A stretch of 64,000 nt of DNA from Thauera chlorobenzoica (GTDB taxonomy: Bacteria; Pseudomonadota; Gammaproteobacteria; Burkholderiales; Rhodocyclaceae), in the NCBI RefSeq assembly GCF_001922305.1, contig NZ_CP018839.1, positions 1,240,001 to 1,304,000 of the forward strand. The letters are read 5' to 3'. The position numbers were made by a program, and so were the translations under genes. Under the pieces are notes generated by a model. It was not told where the DNA came from and did not search any database. It saw only the letters and a list, made by a program, of their open reading frames with translations. Position 1 is the stretch's first letter. Every line of letters starts with the position of its first letter. Positions 51,524-59,664 of this stretch are shown piece by piece.

Positions 51524-52633
51524 TCAGGCCCGCCCGGTGAAATGGACGGTTTCCGCCCCGCTCCGGCCGCCGGCGTGCTCGAGCCCGGCGAGGCCGAGGC
51601 CGCCGAGCGCGGCGAGGATGCGCTCGGGGGCGATGTCGGTGAGGCAGCGGGTGTGGCCGAGCGGGCAGGTGCGCTGGAAGCAGGGCGAACATTCCAGGCG
51701 CAGGGTCTGGATGGCGATGCGCTCCGACAGCGGCGGCGTGTGCTCCGGGCTGGACGAGCCGTAGATCGCCACCAGCGGCAGTTCGAGCGCGGCGGCGACG
51801 TGCATCAGGCCGGAGTCGTTGCTCACCGCGGCGGCGCACATCGCCAGCAGGTCGACGGCGTCGCCGAGGGCGGTGAGGCCGGCGAGGTTGGTCACCGCCG
51901 GGTTGCCCGCGGCGATTGCTTCGCCGGCGGCGCGGTCCTTGTTCGAGCCCAGCACCCAGACCTGGTAGCCGCGCGCGCCCAGCGCACGCGCGAGCGTGGC
52001 GAAGTGCGGGATCGGCCACTGCTTGGCGGGGCCGTATTCGGCGCCGGGCATGAAGGCCACCGCAGGCCGTTCGGCGGGCAGCTCGAACCGTGCGCGCAGC
52101 ACCGGCTGGTTGGCGGCCTGGGCCACCAGACGCGGCAGCGGCAGGGGGTCGGGCAGCGGCGTGGCGGCCGGTGCGGCCAGCGCGACGAAGCGCTGCACCG
52201 TCATCGGCAGCGCGGCCTTGTCGAGGCGGCGCAGGTCGTTGAGCAGCAGGTAGCGCATCTCGCCGCGAAAGCCGGTGCGCTGCGGAATGCGGGCGAAAAA
52301 GGGCACCAGCGCGGACTTCAGCGAGCCGGGGAGCACGATCGCCTGGTCGTAGCCTTCGCCGGCGAGCGAGCGGCCCAGCGCACGGCGCGTGCCGAGACCG
52401 AACTCGCCGTGGCCGAGCGGCATCACGATGCCGCGGCGCACTTCGGGCATGCGTTCGAGGATCGGCAGCGACCAGCCCGGCGCGAGCACGTCGATGGCGC
52501 ATGCGCCGCGCTGTTTGAGCGCCTTGAACAGGCTCTGCGCCATCACCATGTCGCCGACCCAGGACGGGCCGACGACGAGGATGCGGCGGGCGCGGGCCTG
52601 GCCGGGGTGGGCCGGCGTGGTGGGCGAGGTCAT
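51524..52633 (-). CDS. waaF: LPS heptosyltransferase II
   Basis: 369-residue GT9 enzyme that adds the second heptose of the inner core. Features include ILVVGPSWVGDMVMAQSLF at the start, FMPGAEYGPAKQWP, SNDSGLMHVAAALELPLVAI and the C-terminal cysteine-containing LECSPCFQRTCPLGHTRC, in which the CxxC-like pattern is common for WaaF. An N-terminal extension of about 12 residues precedes the domain. Sits between hldD and waaC. Confidence 0.95.
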   Translation of the reverse strand: MTSPTTPAHPGQARARRILVVGPSWVGDMVMAQSLFKALKQRGACAIDVLAPGWSLPILERMPEVRRGIVMPLGHGEFGLGTRRALGRSLAGEGYDQAIVLPGSLKSALVPFFARIPQRTGFRGEMRYLLLNDLRRLDKAALPMTVQRFVALAAPAATPLPDPLPLPRLVAQAANQPVLRARFELPAERPAVAFMPGAEYGPAKQWPIPHFATLARALGARGYQVWVLGSNKDRAAGEAIAAGNPAVTNLAGLTALGDAVDLLAMCAAAVSNDSGLMHVAAALELPLVAIYGSSSPEHTPPLSERIAIQTLRLECSPCFQRTCPLGHTRCLTDIAPERILAALGGLGLAGLEHAGGRSGAETVHFTGRA

Positions 52634-52669
52634 CGGTTTCGGTTCAGGGCGTCGGTCCGCGGCGGCGCC

Positions 52670-53632
52670 TCAGCCGTGCGCCGCCAGCCAGTCGAGGTAA
52701 GCGGGCACGCCGCTCTCCACGTCCATGAACGGGCGCGCGTAGCCGGCGGCGCGCAGGGCGCCGATGTCGGCCTCGGTGAAGCTCTGGTAGCGGCCCTTGA
52801 GGTGCTCGGGGAAGGGGATGTAGTCGATGCCGCCGCCTTCCTCGCCGCGGGCGCGCATCCAGCGCAGCGCGGCGTGGGCGACGTCGTTGAAGCTTTGCGC
52901 GCGCCCGGTGCCGAGGTTGAAGATGCCCGACACCTGCGGGTTGTCGAGCAGCCACAGGTTCACCGCGACGATGTCGTCGACGTGGATGAAGTCGCGCCGC
53001 TGCTCGCCCGGGCCGTAGCCATCCGAGCCCTCGAACAGGCGCACCCGGCCGGATTCCTTCAGCTGGTTGTGGAAGTGGAAGGCGACGCTCGCCATCCCGC
53101 CCTTGTGCTGCTCGCGCGGGCCGTAGACGTTGAAGTAGCGCAGGCCCACGACCTGGCTGTCGAGGCCGGCGAGTTGCGGGCGCAGGTGGCAGTCGAACAG
53201 GAACTTGGAGTAGGCGTACATGTTCAGCGGATGCTCGAACTCGCGCCCCTCGCGGAACACCGGCCCCATGCCGTACACCGAGGCCGACGAGGCATAGATC
53301 AGCGGCGTCCGGCGCGCGACGCACCAGGCGAGCAAGGCCTTGGTGTATTCGTAATTCACCTTCATGACGAAGCGGCCGTCCCACTCGGTGGTCGAGGAGC
53401 AGGCGCCTTCGTGGAACACCGCGTCCACCTGGCCGAAGCCTTCGTCGGCCCGGATGCGGGCGAGGAAGTCATCCTTGTCCACATAGTCGAGGATGTCGGC
53501 GTCGGCGAGGTTGAGGCACTTGCGCCCGTCGCTGAGATCGTCGACGACGAGGATGTCGCGGATGTCGCGGGCGTTGAGGCCGTGGACGATGTTGCTGCCG
53601 ATGAAGCCGGCGCCGCCGGTGACGATGATCAT
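52670..53632 (-). CDS. hldD: ADP-L-glycero-D-manno-heptose 6-epimerase
   Basis: 320-residue extended SDR enzyme that epimerises ADP-D,D-heptose to the L,D form used by WaaC and Waa[21 protein letters not shown] starts the protein; [32 protein letters not shown] (YxxxK) and [18 protein letters not shown] are hallmarks of HldD. Follows the heptose kinase gene by 18 bp and precedes waaF by 36 bp. Confidence 0.96.
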   Translation of the reverse strand: MIIVTGGAGFIGSNIVHGLNARDIRDILVVDDLSDGRKCLNLADADILDYVDKDDFLARIRADEGFGQVDAVFHEGACSSTTEWDGRFVMKVNYEYTKALLAWCVARRTPLIYASSASVYGMGPVFREGREFEHPLNMYAYSKFLFDCHLRPQLAGLDSQVVGLRYFNVYGPREQHKGGMASVAFHFHNQLKESGRVRLFEGSDGYGPGEQRRDFIHVDDIVAVNLWLLDNPQVSGIFNLGTGRAQSFNDVAHAALRWMRARGEEGGGIDYIPFPEHLKGRYQSFTEADIGALRAAGYARPFMDVESGVPAYLDWLAAHG

Positions 53633-53650
53633 GGTGCGTTCCTCATGGTT

Positions 53651-54619
53651 TCAGGCGGCGGCGCCGGGCTCTACCGCGCGCTGGAGCGCCTCGGCGAGCT
53701 CGTCCGCGCCGACGGTGGCGGTGCCGAGCTTGCCGACGACGATGCCGGCGGCGACGTTGGCCACCGCGGTGGCCTCGGCCAGCGCCAGCCCGCAGGCCAG
53801 CCCGGCGCCGAGTACGGCGACCACGGTGTCGCCCGCGCCGGTGACGTCGAACACGTCGCGCGCGCGGGTGGGCAGGTCGAGCGGAGCCCGGCCCTTTTGC
53901 AGCAGGGTCATGCCGCGCTCGGAGCGGGTGATCAGCACCGCTTCGAGTTCGAGCGCCTCGCGCAGGGCCTCGCCGCGGCTGCGCAGGGTCGGCTCGTCGG
54001 CGCAGTGGCCGACCACGGCCTCGAATTCGCTCAGGTTGGGAGTGATCACGGTGGCGCCGCAGTAGCGGCCGAAGTCCGTGCCCTTCGGGTCGACCACCAC
54101 CGGCACGCCGGCCTCGCGGGCGACGCGGATCAGGCTGCCGACCTGGGCCAGGGTGCCCTTGCCGTAGTCGGACAGCACCACCGCGCCGGCGCCGGGCAGG
54201 GCGTCTTCGAAGGCGCGCTCGATGCCGGCCGACTCGAGCACGGCGAAGTTGTCCTCGAAGTCGAGCCGGATCAGCTGCTGGTGGCGGCTGATGATGCGCA
54301 GCTTGGTGATCGTCGGGTGCTGCGGCGCTTCGAGCAGGCGGCACACCACCCGGCCGGCCTCCAGGCGCTGGCGCAGGCGCGCGGCGGCCTCGTCGCGGCC
54401 GACGAGCGCCACCAGTTCGGTGCGCGCGCCCAGCTCGGCGGCATTGAGGGCGACGTTGCCGGCGCCGCCGGCGCGGACCTCGTCGGCCTCCACCTTCACC
54501 ACCGGCACCGGCGCCTCGGGCGAGATGCGGGTGGTCGAGCCGTGCCAATAGCGGTCGAGCATCACGTCGCCGACGATGACGAGGCGGCCGCGGGAGAATT
54601 CGGGCAGGGAAAGCGACAT
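53651..54619 (-). CDS. hldA: D-glycero-beta-D-manno-heptose-7-phosphate kinase (HldA/RfaE domain I)
   Basis: 322-residue ribokinase-family enzyme giving heptose 1,7-bisphosphate. VIVGDVMLDRYWHGS near the N-terminus, RAGGAGNVALNAAELGA, LSDYGKGTL, VVDPKGTDFGRY and DVTGAGDTVVAVLGAGLA (anion hole and catalytic Asp) match the kinase half of HldE. The protein ends after this domain; the adenylyltransferase half is found fused to GmhA at 19880-20932 instead. ATG at 54619 (MSLSLPEF) is chosen by alignment with HldE; a GTG five codons earlier is possible. Confidence 0.94.
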   Translation of the reverse strand: MSLSLPEFSRGRLVIVGDVMLDRYWHGSTTRISPEAPVPVVKVEADEVRAGGAGNVALNAAELGARTELVALVGRDEAAARLRQRLEAGRVVCRLLEAPQHPTITKLRIISRHQQLIRLDFEDNFAVLESAGIERAFEDALPGAGAVVLSDYGKGTLAQVGSLIRVAREAGVPVVVDPKGTDFGRYCGATVITPNLSEFEAVVGHCADEPTLRSRGEALREALELEAVLITRSERGMTLLQKGRAPLDLPTRARDVFDVTGAGDTVVAVLGAGLACGLALAEATAVANVAAGIVVGKLGTATVGADELAEALQRAVEPGAAA

Positions 54620-54740
54620 GATGTGGGTGGGCACGGACGGTCAGTCGCGGATTATCCCATGAAGCCGGGCGCGGCTGGGAGCGGTGGCGCACCGCGCGCG
54701 GGATGCGCCCGGGCGGTGCGCGCCGGCGCGGCGACGGCGC

Positions 54741-55292
54741 TCAGCGATTGAACCAGCGCAGGGTCGTGCCCCAGCTTTCGAGGTCGAGCCGGGTGGCCTG
54801 GCCGCACTGGAAGTCCAGCCCCAGCCAGCGCTCGGCGGGCAGGCCGAGGAGATGGCCGGCGAGCACGCGCAGCGGGCCGCCGTGGGCGACGACCACGACC
54901 GGCTGCGCCGGCGCGGCCTGCTGCAGCGCCGCGAGCCAGTCGAGCACGCGCGCCGCCATCTCGCGCGCCGACTCGCCGCCGGGGGCGCGAAAGCCGAGCG
55001 GGTCGGTCGCCCAGGCGTCGATCGCGGGGCCGATGGAAGCGAAGCTGCGCCCTTCCCAGTCGCCGAAATGCATTTCCTTCAGGCGGGCGTCGAGCGTCGG
55101 CGCGCCGAGCTCCTCGGCGAGCAGGCGGGCGCGGGCGAGCGGGCTGGCGTACAGCGCGTAATCCGGCGGCAGCAGCGGACGCAGGCGGGTGGCGACCGCG
55201 GCGGCGGATTCGGCGAGGCCGACATCGTGCTGGCCGTAGCAAATGCCGGGCTCGACCGCGGGGCGCGGGTGGCGGATCAGGTGGAGTTCCAT
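54741..55292 (-). CDS. cobC: Alpha-ribazole phosphatase (histidine phosphatase) CobC
   Basis: 183-residue histidine phosphatase. LIRHPRPAVEPGICYGQHDVGL (shown as LIRHPRPAV and GICYGQHDVGL) carries the nucleophilic histidine, ASPLARARLLAEEL the second arginine, MHFGDWEGRSF and VVVAHGGPLRVLAGHLLG the acid/base and second histidine. GICYGQ is typical of CobC, which removes the 5' phosphate of alpha-ribazole phosphate in cobalamin nucleotide-loop assembly. The generic histidine-phosphatase alternative is less likely given cobS, cobT and cobU on the same strand further right. Confidence 0.85.
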   Translation of the reverse strand: MELHLIRHPRPAVEPGICYGQHDVGLAESAAAVATRLRPLLPPDYALYASPLARARLLAEELGAPTLDARLKEMHFGDWEGRSFASIGPAIDAWATDPLGFRAPGGESAREMAARVLDWLAALQQAAPAQPVVVVAHGGPLRVLAGHLLGLPAERWLGLDFQCGQATRLDLESWGTTLRWFNR

Positions 55293-55484
55293 GGGCTTCG
55301 GCGGGTGGGGGGTGATGCCTGGGGTGGGTTGATGGTTCGTGGTGCCGGCGGTTCGTGCCGCTCGATCTGTGTCTGTGGTACGGATCTTAGATAAAACGTT
55401 CGATCTGCAAAATCACGCCGAGGACGGCGCTTTCTGCGCGCTGCCGGCTTCCGGCATGGCAAGCCTCATTTCGCCGCATCTTTG

Positions 55485-55542
55485 TGGCGCGATTCGGCGT
55501 TGCGCGCCAAATAAAATGGCGTGATACTGAGTTATCGCGCCA
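55485..55542 (+). promoter_or_regulatory. Promoter overlapped by a tandem inverted-repeat operator upstream of the Fic gene
   Basis: TGGCGCG (55485-55491) mirrors CGCGCCA (55503-55509). TGGCGTGATA (55517-55526) mirrors TATCGCGCCA (55533-55542) with one mismatch. The second arms extend into two exact copies of CGCGCCAAATAAA (55503-55515, 55536-55548), 33 bp apart. A promoter-like TTGCGC (55500-55505), 17-bp spacer and GATACT (55523-55528) is interleaved with the repeats, so a bound repressor would block it. Confidence 0.6.
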
Positions 55543-55556
55543 AATAAAGTCGATTC

Positions 55557-56960
55557 ATGCCAAAAAAAATCCGCACCGAGGCATTTCAACCCATCCTCGA
55601 CGTGATCGCCCGACATCCGGGAGGCATCGGCGTCGACGGCCTGCTGCAGCAAATCGGCCCCGGCCTGTCCCGCCGCACCCTGCAGCGCCGCCTGTCCGCA
55701 CTGATTGCGCAGCAACGGGTCCGCGCCGAAGGCGAAGGCCGCGCGCTCAAATACCGGCTGTCGCCGGTCACCGCCACGTCGAATGTCCTGCTGCCGGGCG
55801 TCGATGCCACCGGCAGCGGCGAAACCTACGTTCCCCTGTCGGCCGAAGGCGCTGCTGTCAGAGCCTACGTCCGCCAGCCGTACCAGCAGCGCCGACCGGT
55901 CGGCTACAACATCGAATTTCTCGAGCGCTACTATCCGAACCAGACCGCCTACCTGCCCGCCGACTTGCGCGCGCAGCTGCACAGCATCGGCCGCTCGCCA
56001 GCCGAACAGGCCGCCGCCGGAACCTTCGCGCGCGACATCCTGAACCGCCTGCTGATCGATCTCTCCTGGGCCTCGTCGCGCCTCGAAGGCAACACCTACA
56101 GCCGCCTCGACACCGAACGTCTGATCGAGTTCGGCCAGGCCGCCGAAGGCAAGGATGCGCTCGAAACCCAGATGATCCTGAACCACAAGGCGGCGATCGA
56201 ATACCTGGTCCGCGAGGCCGGGCAGGACAAATCCGCGCCCTTGCCGGAAACGATCATCGCGCTGCACGCCTTCCTCTCCGACGGCCTGCTGCCCGACCCC
56301 CTCGGCTGTGGCCGCCTGCGCGCGTATCCGGTCGAGATCGGCGGCAGTGTCTATCTTCCGGTCGCGCTGCCACAGCGCCTCGCAGAGCTGTTCGGCATCG
56401 TGCTCGAGATCGCCGGTGAAATCGACGACCCCTTCGAGCAGGCCTTCTTCCTGATGGTGCACCTGCCTTACCTGCAACCCTTCGAAGACGTGAATAAACG
56501 TGTTTCGCGCCTCGCCGCCAACATTCCGCTGGTCCGCCACAATCTCTGCCCGCTGTCCTTCATCGACGCGCCGGCACAGGCTTACGTCGATGCGATGCTG
56601 GGGGTGTATGAACTCAATGACGTCGCCCTGCTGCGCGACGTATTCGTCTGGGCCTACGAGCGTTCGTGCCAGCAATACGTCGCCGTGCAGCAGCAGCTCG
56701 TGCCGCCCGATACGTTCCGCCTGCGCTACCGCAACGAACTCGCCGAAGCCGTCGCTGCCATCGTGCGCGGCGGACAAGCCGCCGACGAAGCAGCGATCCG
56801 CGCCGTGTTGCCGGTAACGGTGGCCGAGGAGGACCGGGTACGTTTCGTGACCTTGACGCTGGCCGAATTCAAGACGCTTCACCCCGGCAATGCGATCCGC
56901 TTCGGGCTCAGGCCGCTGGAGTTTTCGGCGTGGTTGGAGCGGGAGGCTGGGCGTGATTGA
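55557..56960 (+). CDS. Fic-family protein with N-terminal winged-helix and altered catalytic motif
   Basis: 467-residue Fic/DOC-fold protein. Residues 1-70 look like a DNA-binding winged helix (GGIGVDGLLQQIG, SRRTLQRRLSALI). The inhibitory helix motif SRLEGN (174-179, SxxxEG type) and the Fic domain follow. The canonical loop HPFxxGNGRxxR reads QPFEDVNKRVSR (307-318): the catalytic histidine is glutamine and the first glycine is valine, while Phe, Asn313, Arg315 and Arg318 stay. AMP-transfer by the usual mechanism is therefore doubtful; the same Q-PF-ED-N-KR form occurs, as I recall, in other Fic-annotated proteins. The operator array upstream suggests autorepression through the winged helix. 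It lies between cobC and transposon remnants in an accessory insert. Confidence 0.82.
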   Translation: MPKKIRTEAFQPILDVIARHPGGIGVDGLLQQIGPGLSRRTLQRRLSALIAQQRVRAEGEGRALKYRLSPVTATSNVLLPGVDATGSGETYVPLSAEGAAVRAYVRQPYQQRRPVGYNIEFLERYYPNQTAYLPADLRAQLHSIGRSPAEQAAAGTFARDILNRLLIDLSWASSRLEGNTYSRLDTERLIEFGQAAEGKDALETQMILNHKAAIEYLVREAGQDKSAPLPETIIALHAFLSDGLLPDPLGCGRLRAYPVEIGGSVYLPVALPQRLAELFGIVLEIAGEIDDPFEQAFFLMVHLPYLQPFEDVNKRVSRLAANIPLVRHNLCPLSFIDAPAQAYVDAMLGVYELNDVALLRDVFVWAYERSCQQYVAVQQQLVPPDTFRLRYRNELAEAVAAIVRGGQAADEAAIRAVLPVTVAEEDRVRFVTLTLAEFKTLHPGNAIRFGLRPLEFSAWLEREAGRD

Positions 56961-56963
56961 GGC

Positions 56964-57125
56964 TGGAAAAATGCCAATGCGAAGGCATGGATCCAGGAGA
57001 GCGGGGAGGACCCGCGATGCTGCCCGCACTGCGGGGTCGGGCGTTGGCTCACGGTCGAGATCGTCATGGCTCGCCGGTACGATCCGCCCGCGCCTGCGCC
57101 GCGCTGTCGGGATGGGCCGGCATGA
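56964..57125 (+). pseudogene. C-terminal remnant of an IS91-like transposase
   Basis: Starting 3 bp after the Fic stop, one frame reads WKNANAKAWIQESGEDPR, then CCPHCGVGRWLTVEIV and ends in a stop at 57123-57125. There is no start codon. The CPHCG zinc-type motif close to the end resembles the C-terminal tail of IS91-family transposases. The family is inferred from this motif only. Confidence 0.5.
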
Positions 57126-57707
57126 ACACTCACGCGATCCGGCCTCGCTTGTCGGTGGCCGCGAATGTGCTGGATCGCCGCTTCGCGCCCGACGCCCCGA
57201 ATCGCGTGTGGACGGGCGACATCACCTACATCGCCACCGCCGGGCTGGCTGTATCTGGCAGTCGTGATCGATCTGTTCAACCGTGAGGTGATCGGCTGGT
57301 CGATCAAGCCGAGGATGACGACTGACCTGGTCCTCGATGCGCTGTTGATGGCGTGGTTCCGCCGTCGGCCGGAACCCGGGATGCTGTTTCATTCTGACCG
57401 GGGAAGCCAATACGCCAGTCATGCTTACCAGGCCCGCCTGGCCAAATACGACATGCGCGGATCGATGTCGCGCAAGGGCAACTGTTGGGACAACGCCCCG
57501 ACCGAGAGCTTCTTCAACAGCCTCAAGAACGAGCGGGTTCATGGCGTGCGCTACGCGACCCGCAACGAGGCGACGAGCGATCTGTTCCAATACATCGCCG
57601 TGTTCTACAACCGGAGCCGCCGCCACTCCACCTTGGGATATCTGTCCCCGACCACGTTCCTGCAGAACTGGATTGAACGACAGGATCAGCAAGAAATGGC
57701 AGCATGA
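57122..57707 (+). pseudogene. IS3-family transposase orfB remnant, 5'-truncated and frameshifted
   Basis: Two frames together encode the C-terminal two thirds of an IS3-type DDE transposase. The first reads VLDRRFAPDAPNRVWTGDIT (first catalytic Asp), then at about 57240 the frame shifts to GWLYLAVVIDLFNREVIGWS. The second frame holds FHSDRGSQYAS (second Asp), RKGNCWDNAPTESFFNSLKN (catalytic Glu) and FYNRSRRHSTLGYLSPTTF, then a stop at 57707. Related proteins have an extra residue (EGW) at the shift point, so about two bases are lost. orfA, the N-terminus of orfB and clear terminal repeats are missing; the left end abuts the IS91-like remnant. Confidence 0.85.
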
Positions 57708-57796
57708 GGACGACCGGCTGGAAGGCGGAAAACGTAGGGCACCTCAGCTCCCTCTGCGCTACGAGCTACGCGTTCCGGTACCGCTGATTTCCAACG

Positions 57797-58198
57797 TCAG
57801 GTTTCGGTGAGCGCGGATCGGAGGCCAAGGTGCTCTACAAACGGATCAAAATCCCTGTCGCTGTATAGCAGAGCCAGTCCGCTTTCTATGCATCGAGTCG
57901 CAATCACGGTATCGATGGTCTTTCGCACGGTCACGCCCAACGCCCGCAGCGAACGAAAATTCCTGGCAGCCTGAATGGCTATCTCTTGTCCGCCCAGATC
58001 AATCATGACCAACGAGGTCATCAGTTTCTTGGCTTGGTTGAAGTCGCGCTCACTCGAAAAGCCCTGCAGCACCTCGGCCAAAATCAGATCGCCCGTTGCA
58101 ACGGGTTCTACTCCAAGCAGGGAGTCCAGCTTTTCAGCCTGTGGCGTTACGGTTCCTCGGAAATAGTCGATCCAAACGCTGGAATCGACCAAAATCAT
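57797..58198 (-). CDS. vapC: VapC-type PIN-domain toxin
   Basis: 133-residue PIN-domain ribonuclease, toxin of a type II toxin-antitoxin pair. MILVDSSVWIDYFRG has the first acidic residue, DLILAEVLQGF the second (Glu), and KTIDTVIATRC with LLYSDRDFDPF the C-terminal acidic residues that bind metal. Its start overlaps the antitoxin stop by 4 bp. Such toxins cleave tRNA or rRNA; the target here is unknown. Confidence 0.92.
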   Translation of the reverse strand: MILVDSSVWIDYFRGTVTPQAEKLDSLLGVEPVATGDLILAEVLQGFSSERDFNQAKKLMTSLVMIDLGGQEIAIQAARNFRSLRALGVTVRKTIDTVIATRCIESGLALLYSDRDFDPFVEHLGLRSALTET

Positions 58199-58389
58199 TT
58201 GTCAGTCCTCATCTCCTCGAGGTCGCCCTGCCAGTCGAGCTTGCCGCGAAACTGACGAATTTCTTCCTGCTGCCGAAGGCGAAGTAGTGTCTTAAGACCG
58301 AGTTCTACCGCCTCACGCTTGGTCTTCAATCCGGTCGCCCGGAGCGCTTCGTTCATGAGGTTGTCGTCAATCACAATGTTGGTGCGCAC
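58195..58389 (-). CDS. vapB: VapB-type antitoxin
   Basis: 64-residue antitoxin. MRTNIVIDDNLMNEALRATG is the ribbon-helix-helix-like DNA-binding start, KTKREAVELGLKTLL the second helix, and the C-terminal FRGKLDWQGDLEEMR the toxin-binding tail with the common GKLxW motif. It lies directly upstream of vapC with 4-bp overlap and likely represses its own promoter. Confidence 0.92.
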   Translation of the reverse strand: MRTNIVIDDNLMNEALRATGLKTKREAVELGLKTLLRLRQQEEIRQFRGKLDWQGDLEEMRTDK

Positions 58390-58461
58390 GATGTGTATCC
58401 TTTGTTTTCATCATACACATCATAGTCTTTGGCGACCAGGCGCGCAACCTTGCGGTCAACC

Positions 58462-58582
58462 GGCACTGCGCCAAAAAGCGGCGCAGTGCCTGTTACCTTG
58501 AACGTTGAACGACAGCTATTCCTAATAGCTCAACAGCGGCAATGGGTCGGCAGAAGACGGTGAGCCGCTCAATGACCGACCC
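58462..58582. repeat. Cluster of three inverted repeats in the vapB-cobS gap
   Basis: GGCACTGCGCC (58462-58472) with GGCGCAGTGCC (58480-58490) is a perfect 11-bp stem. AGCTATT (58514-58520) with AATAGCT (58524-58530) is a perfect 7-bp stem. GGGTCGG (58544-58550) with CCGACCC (58576-58582) is a third. No gene covers this stretch (58390-58664). It may be the end of a lost mobile element or a structured non-coding element; no family is recognised. Confidence 0.55.
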
Positions 58583-58664
58583 CTCGCGCTCGCGCGCAGC
58601 CGTCTTGGTCACGACGCGATCGCGATGCGCGCAGCGTGGATGAGGACCTTGCCGGTGCGTGCTG

Positions 58665-59444
58665 CTACAGGGCGGTCATCCGCGCGCCTGCGAGCAGGCC
58701 GACATAGCAGGCGAGTTCCGCCGCCTGCTGCAGCGCGCCGAGCAGGTCGCCGGTGTAGCCGCCGAGGCGGCGCACGAACATGCGCGCGGCCCAGGCGGTG
58801 ACGCCGGCCACCGCGGCCAGCACGGCGAGGGCCTGGGCCGGCGCCAGCCAGGCCAGCGGGAGCAGGCCGAAGACGGCGGCGATGGCGAGCTCGGCCGGAG
58901 TCAGGCGCTTGGCGAGCGGCTTCGACTTGGCGGTTTCGTCCTCGCGTACGTAGGGCAGCAGGTGGATCAGGCTGGTCGAGGCGAGGCGCGACAGCGGGTG
59001 GGCGACGAAGAGCGCGAGCGCCACCGCGGGCCCGCCGCCGGCCGCCGCCAGTTCGAGCAGGGCCGCGGCCTTGGCGAGCAGCATCAGCACGATGCCGACG
59101 GTGCCGTAGCTGCCGATGCGCGAGTCCTTCATGATCGTCAGCACCTGCGCCTTGTCCCAGCCCCCGCCCAGCCCGTCGCAGGCGTCGGCGAAGCCGTCCT
59201 CGTGGAAGGCGCCGGTGGCGCGGATGGTCACCGCCATCGACAGGATCACGGCGAGCGCGGGCGGCAGCGCGAGGGCGAAGACGAGGTAGCTGACCGCGCC
59301 GAGCGCGCCCACCACCCAGCCCACGAGCGGGAAGTAGCGCGCGGCGTGGTTCAGGCGCTCGGTCGACCACGGCACCCAGGCCGGCACCGGCAGGCGGGTG
59401 AAGAAGCCGAGCGCGGTGAAGAAGAGTTCGAGCTGGTAGCGCAT
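58665..59444 (-). CDS. cobS: Adenosylcobinamide-GDP ribazoletransferase (cobalamin synthase) CobS
   Basis: 259-residue membrane enzyme that joins adenosylcobinamide-GDP with alpha-ribazole (phosphate) in the last assembly step of cobalamin. [15 protein letters not shown] at the start, [20 protein letters not shown] and [17 protein letters not shown] are the family signature; about six helices are present. ATG at 59444 chosen by homology. It is separated from cobT by the AlbA-type gene and from cobC by the Fic/IS/TA segment. Confidence 0.95.
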   Translation of the reverse strand: MRYQLELFFTALGFFTRLPVPAWVPWSTERLNHAARYFPLVGWVVGALGAVSYLVFALALPPALAVILSMAVTIRATGAFHEDGFADACDGLGGGWDKAQVLTIMKDSRIGSYGTVGIVLMLLAKAAALLELAAAGGGPAVALALFVAHPLSRLASTSLIHLLPYVREDETAKSKPLAKRLTPAELAIAAVFGLLPLAWLAPAQALAVLAAVAGVTAWAARMFVRRLGGYTGDLLGALQQAAELACYVGLLAGARMTAL

Positions 59445-59579
59445 CAGGGTGTGTATCGGCGGGCCACCCATGGGCGGCGTATGCTGCGCATTGCAGGTGC
59501 GCATGGTTTATGGGGGAGTGTCATGTTGAATCAGGGTCTGTCGCCGGGCTTGAGCGTCATGCAGCGGCCTCTTTCTCTT

Positions 59580-59616
59580 TGATCCTCTTTGATGCTTTCA
59601 GCTTCAAAGAGGATCA
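59580..59616. repeat. Perfect 13-bp inverted repeat between cobS and the AlbA-type gene
   Basis: TGATCCTCTTTGA (59580-59592) and TCAAAGAGGATCA (59604-59616) flank an 11-nt loop, about 50 bp after the end of the AlbA-type gene (minus strand). The surrounding DNA is clearly more AT-rich than its neighbours. It could be a terminator hairpin (no clear T tract) or a scar of the insertion. Confidence 0.55.
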
Positions 59617-59664
59617 TATTGTTGATTTCAAACAGATATGCTTGACAGCCTCTTTGCTGGCTCT

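Noticed and set aside
51281..54751. 1156-codon plus-strand frame opposite waaF, hldD and hldA
   Set aside because: Long only because of GC bias; the minus-strand genes are unambiguous.
58440..58600. Integron-like attC site
   Set aside because: GTTGAAC fits one core-site half, but no matching RYYYAAC partner in the right place, and no integrase gene in the window.
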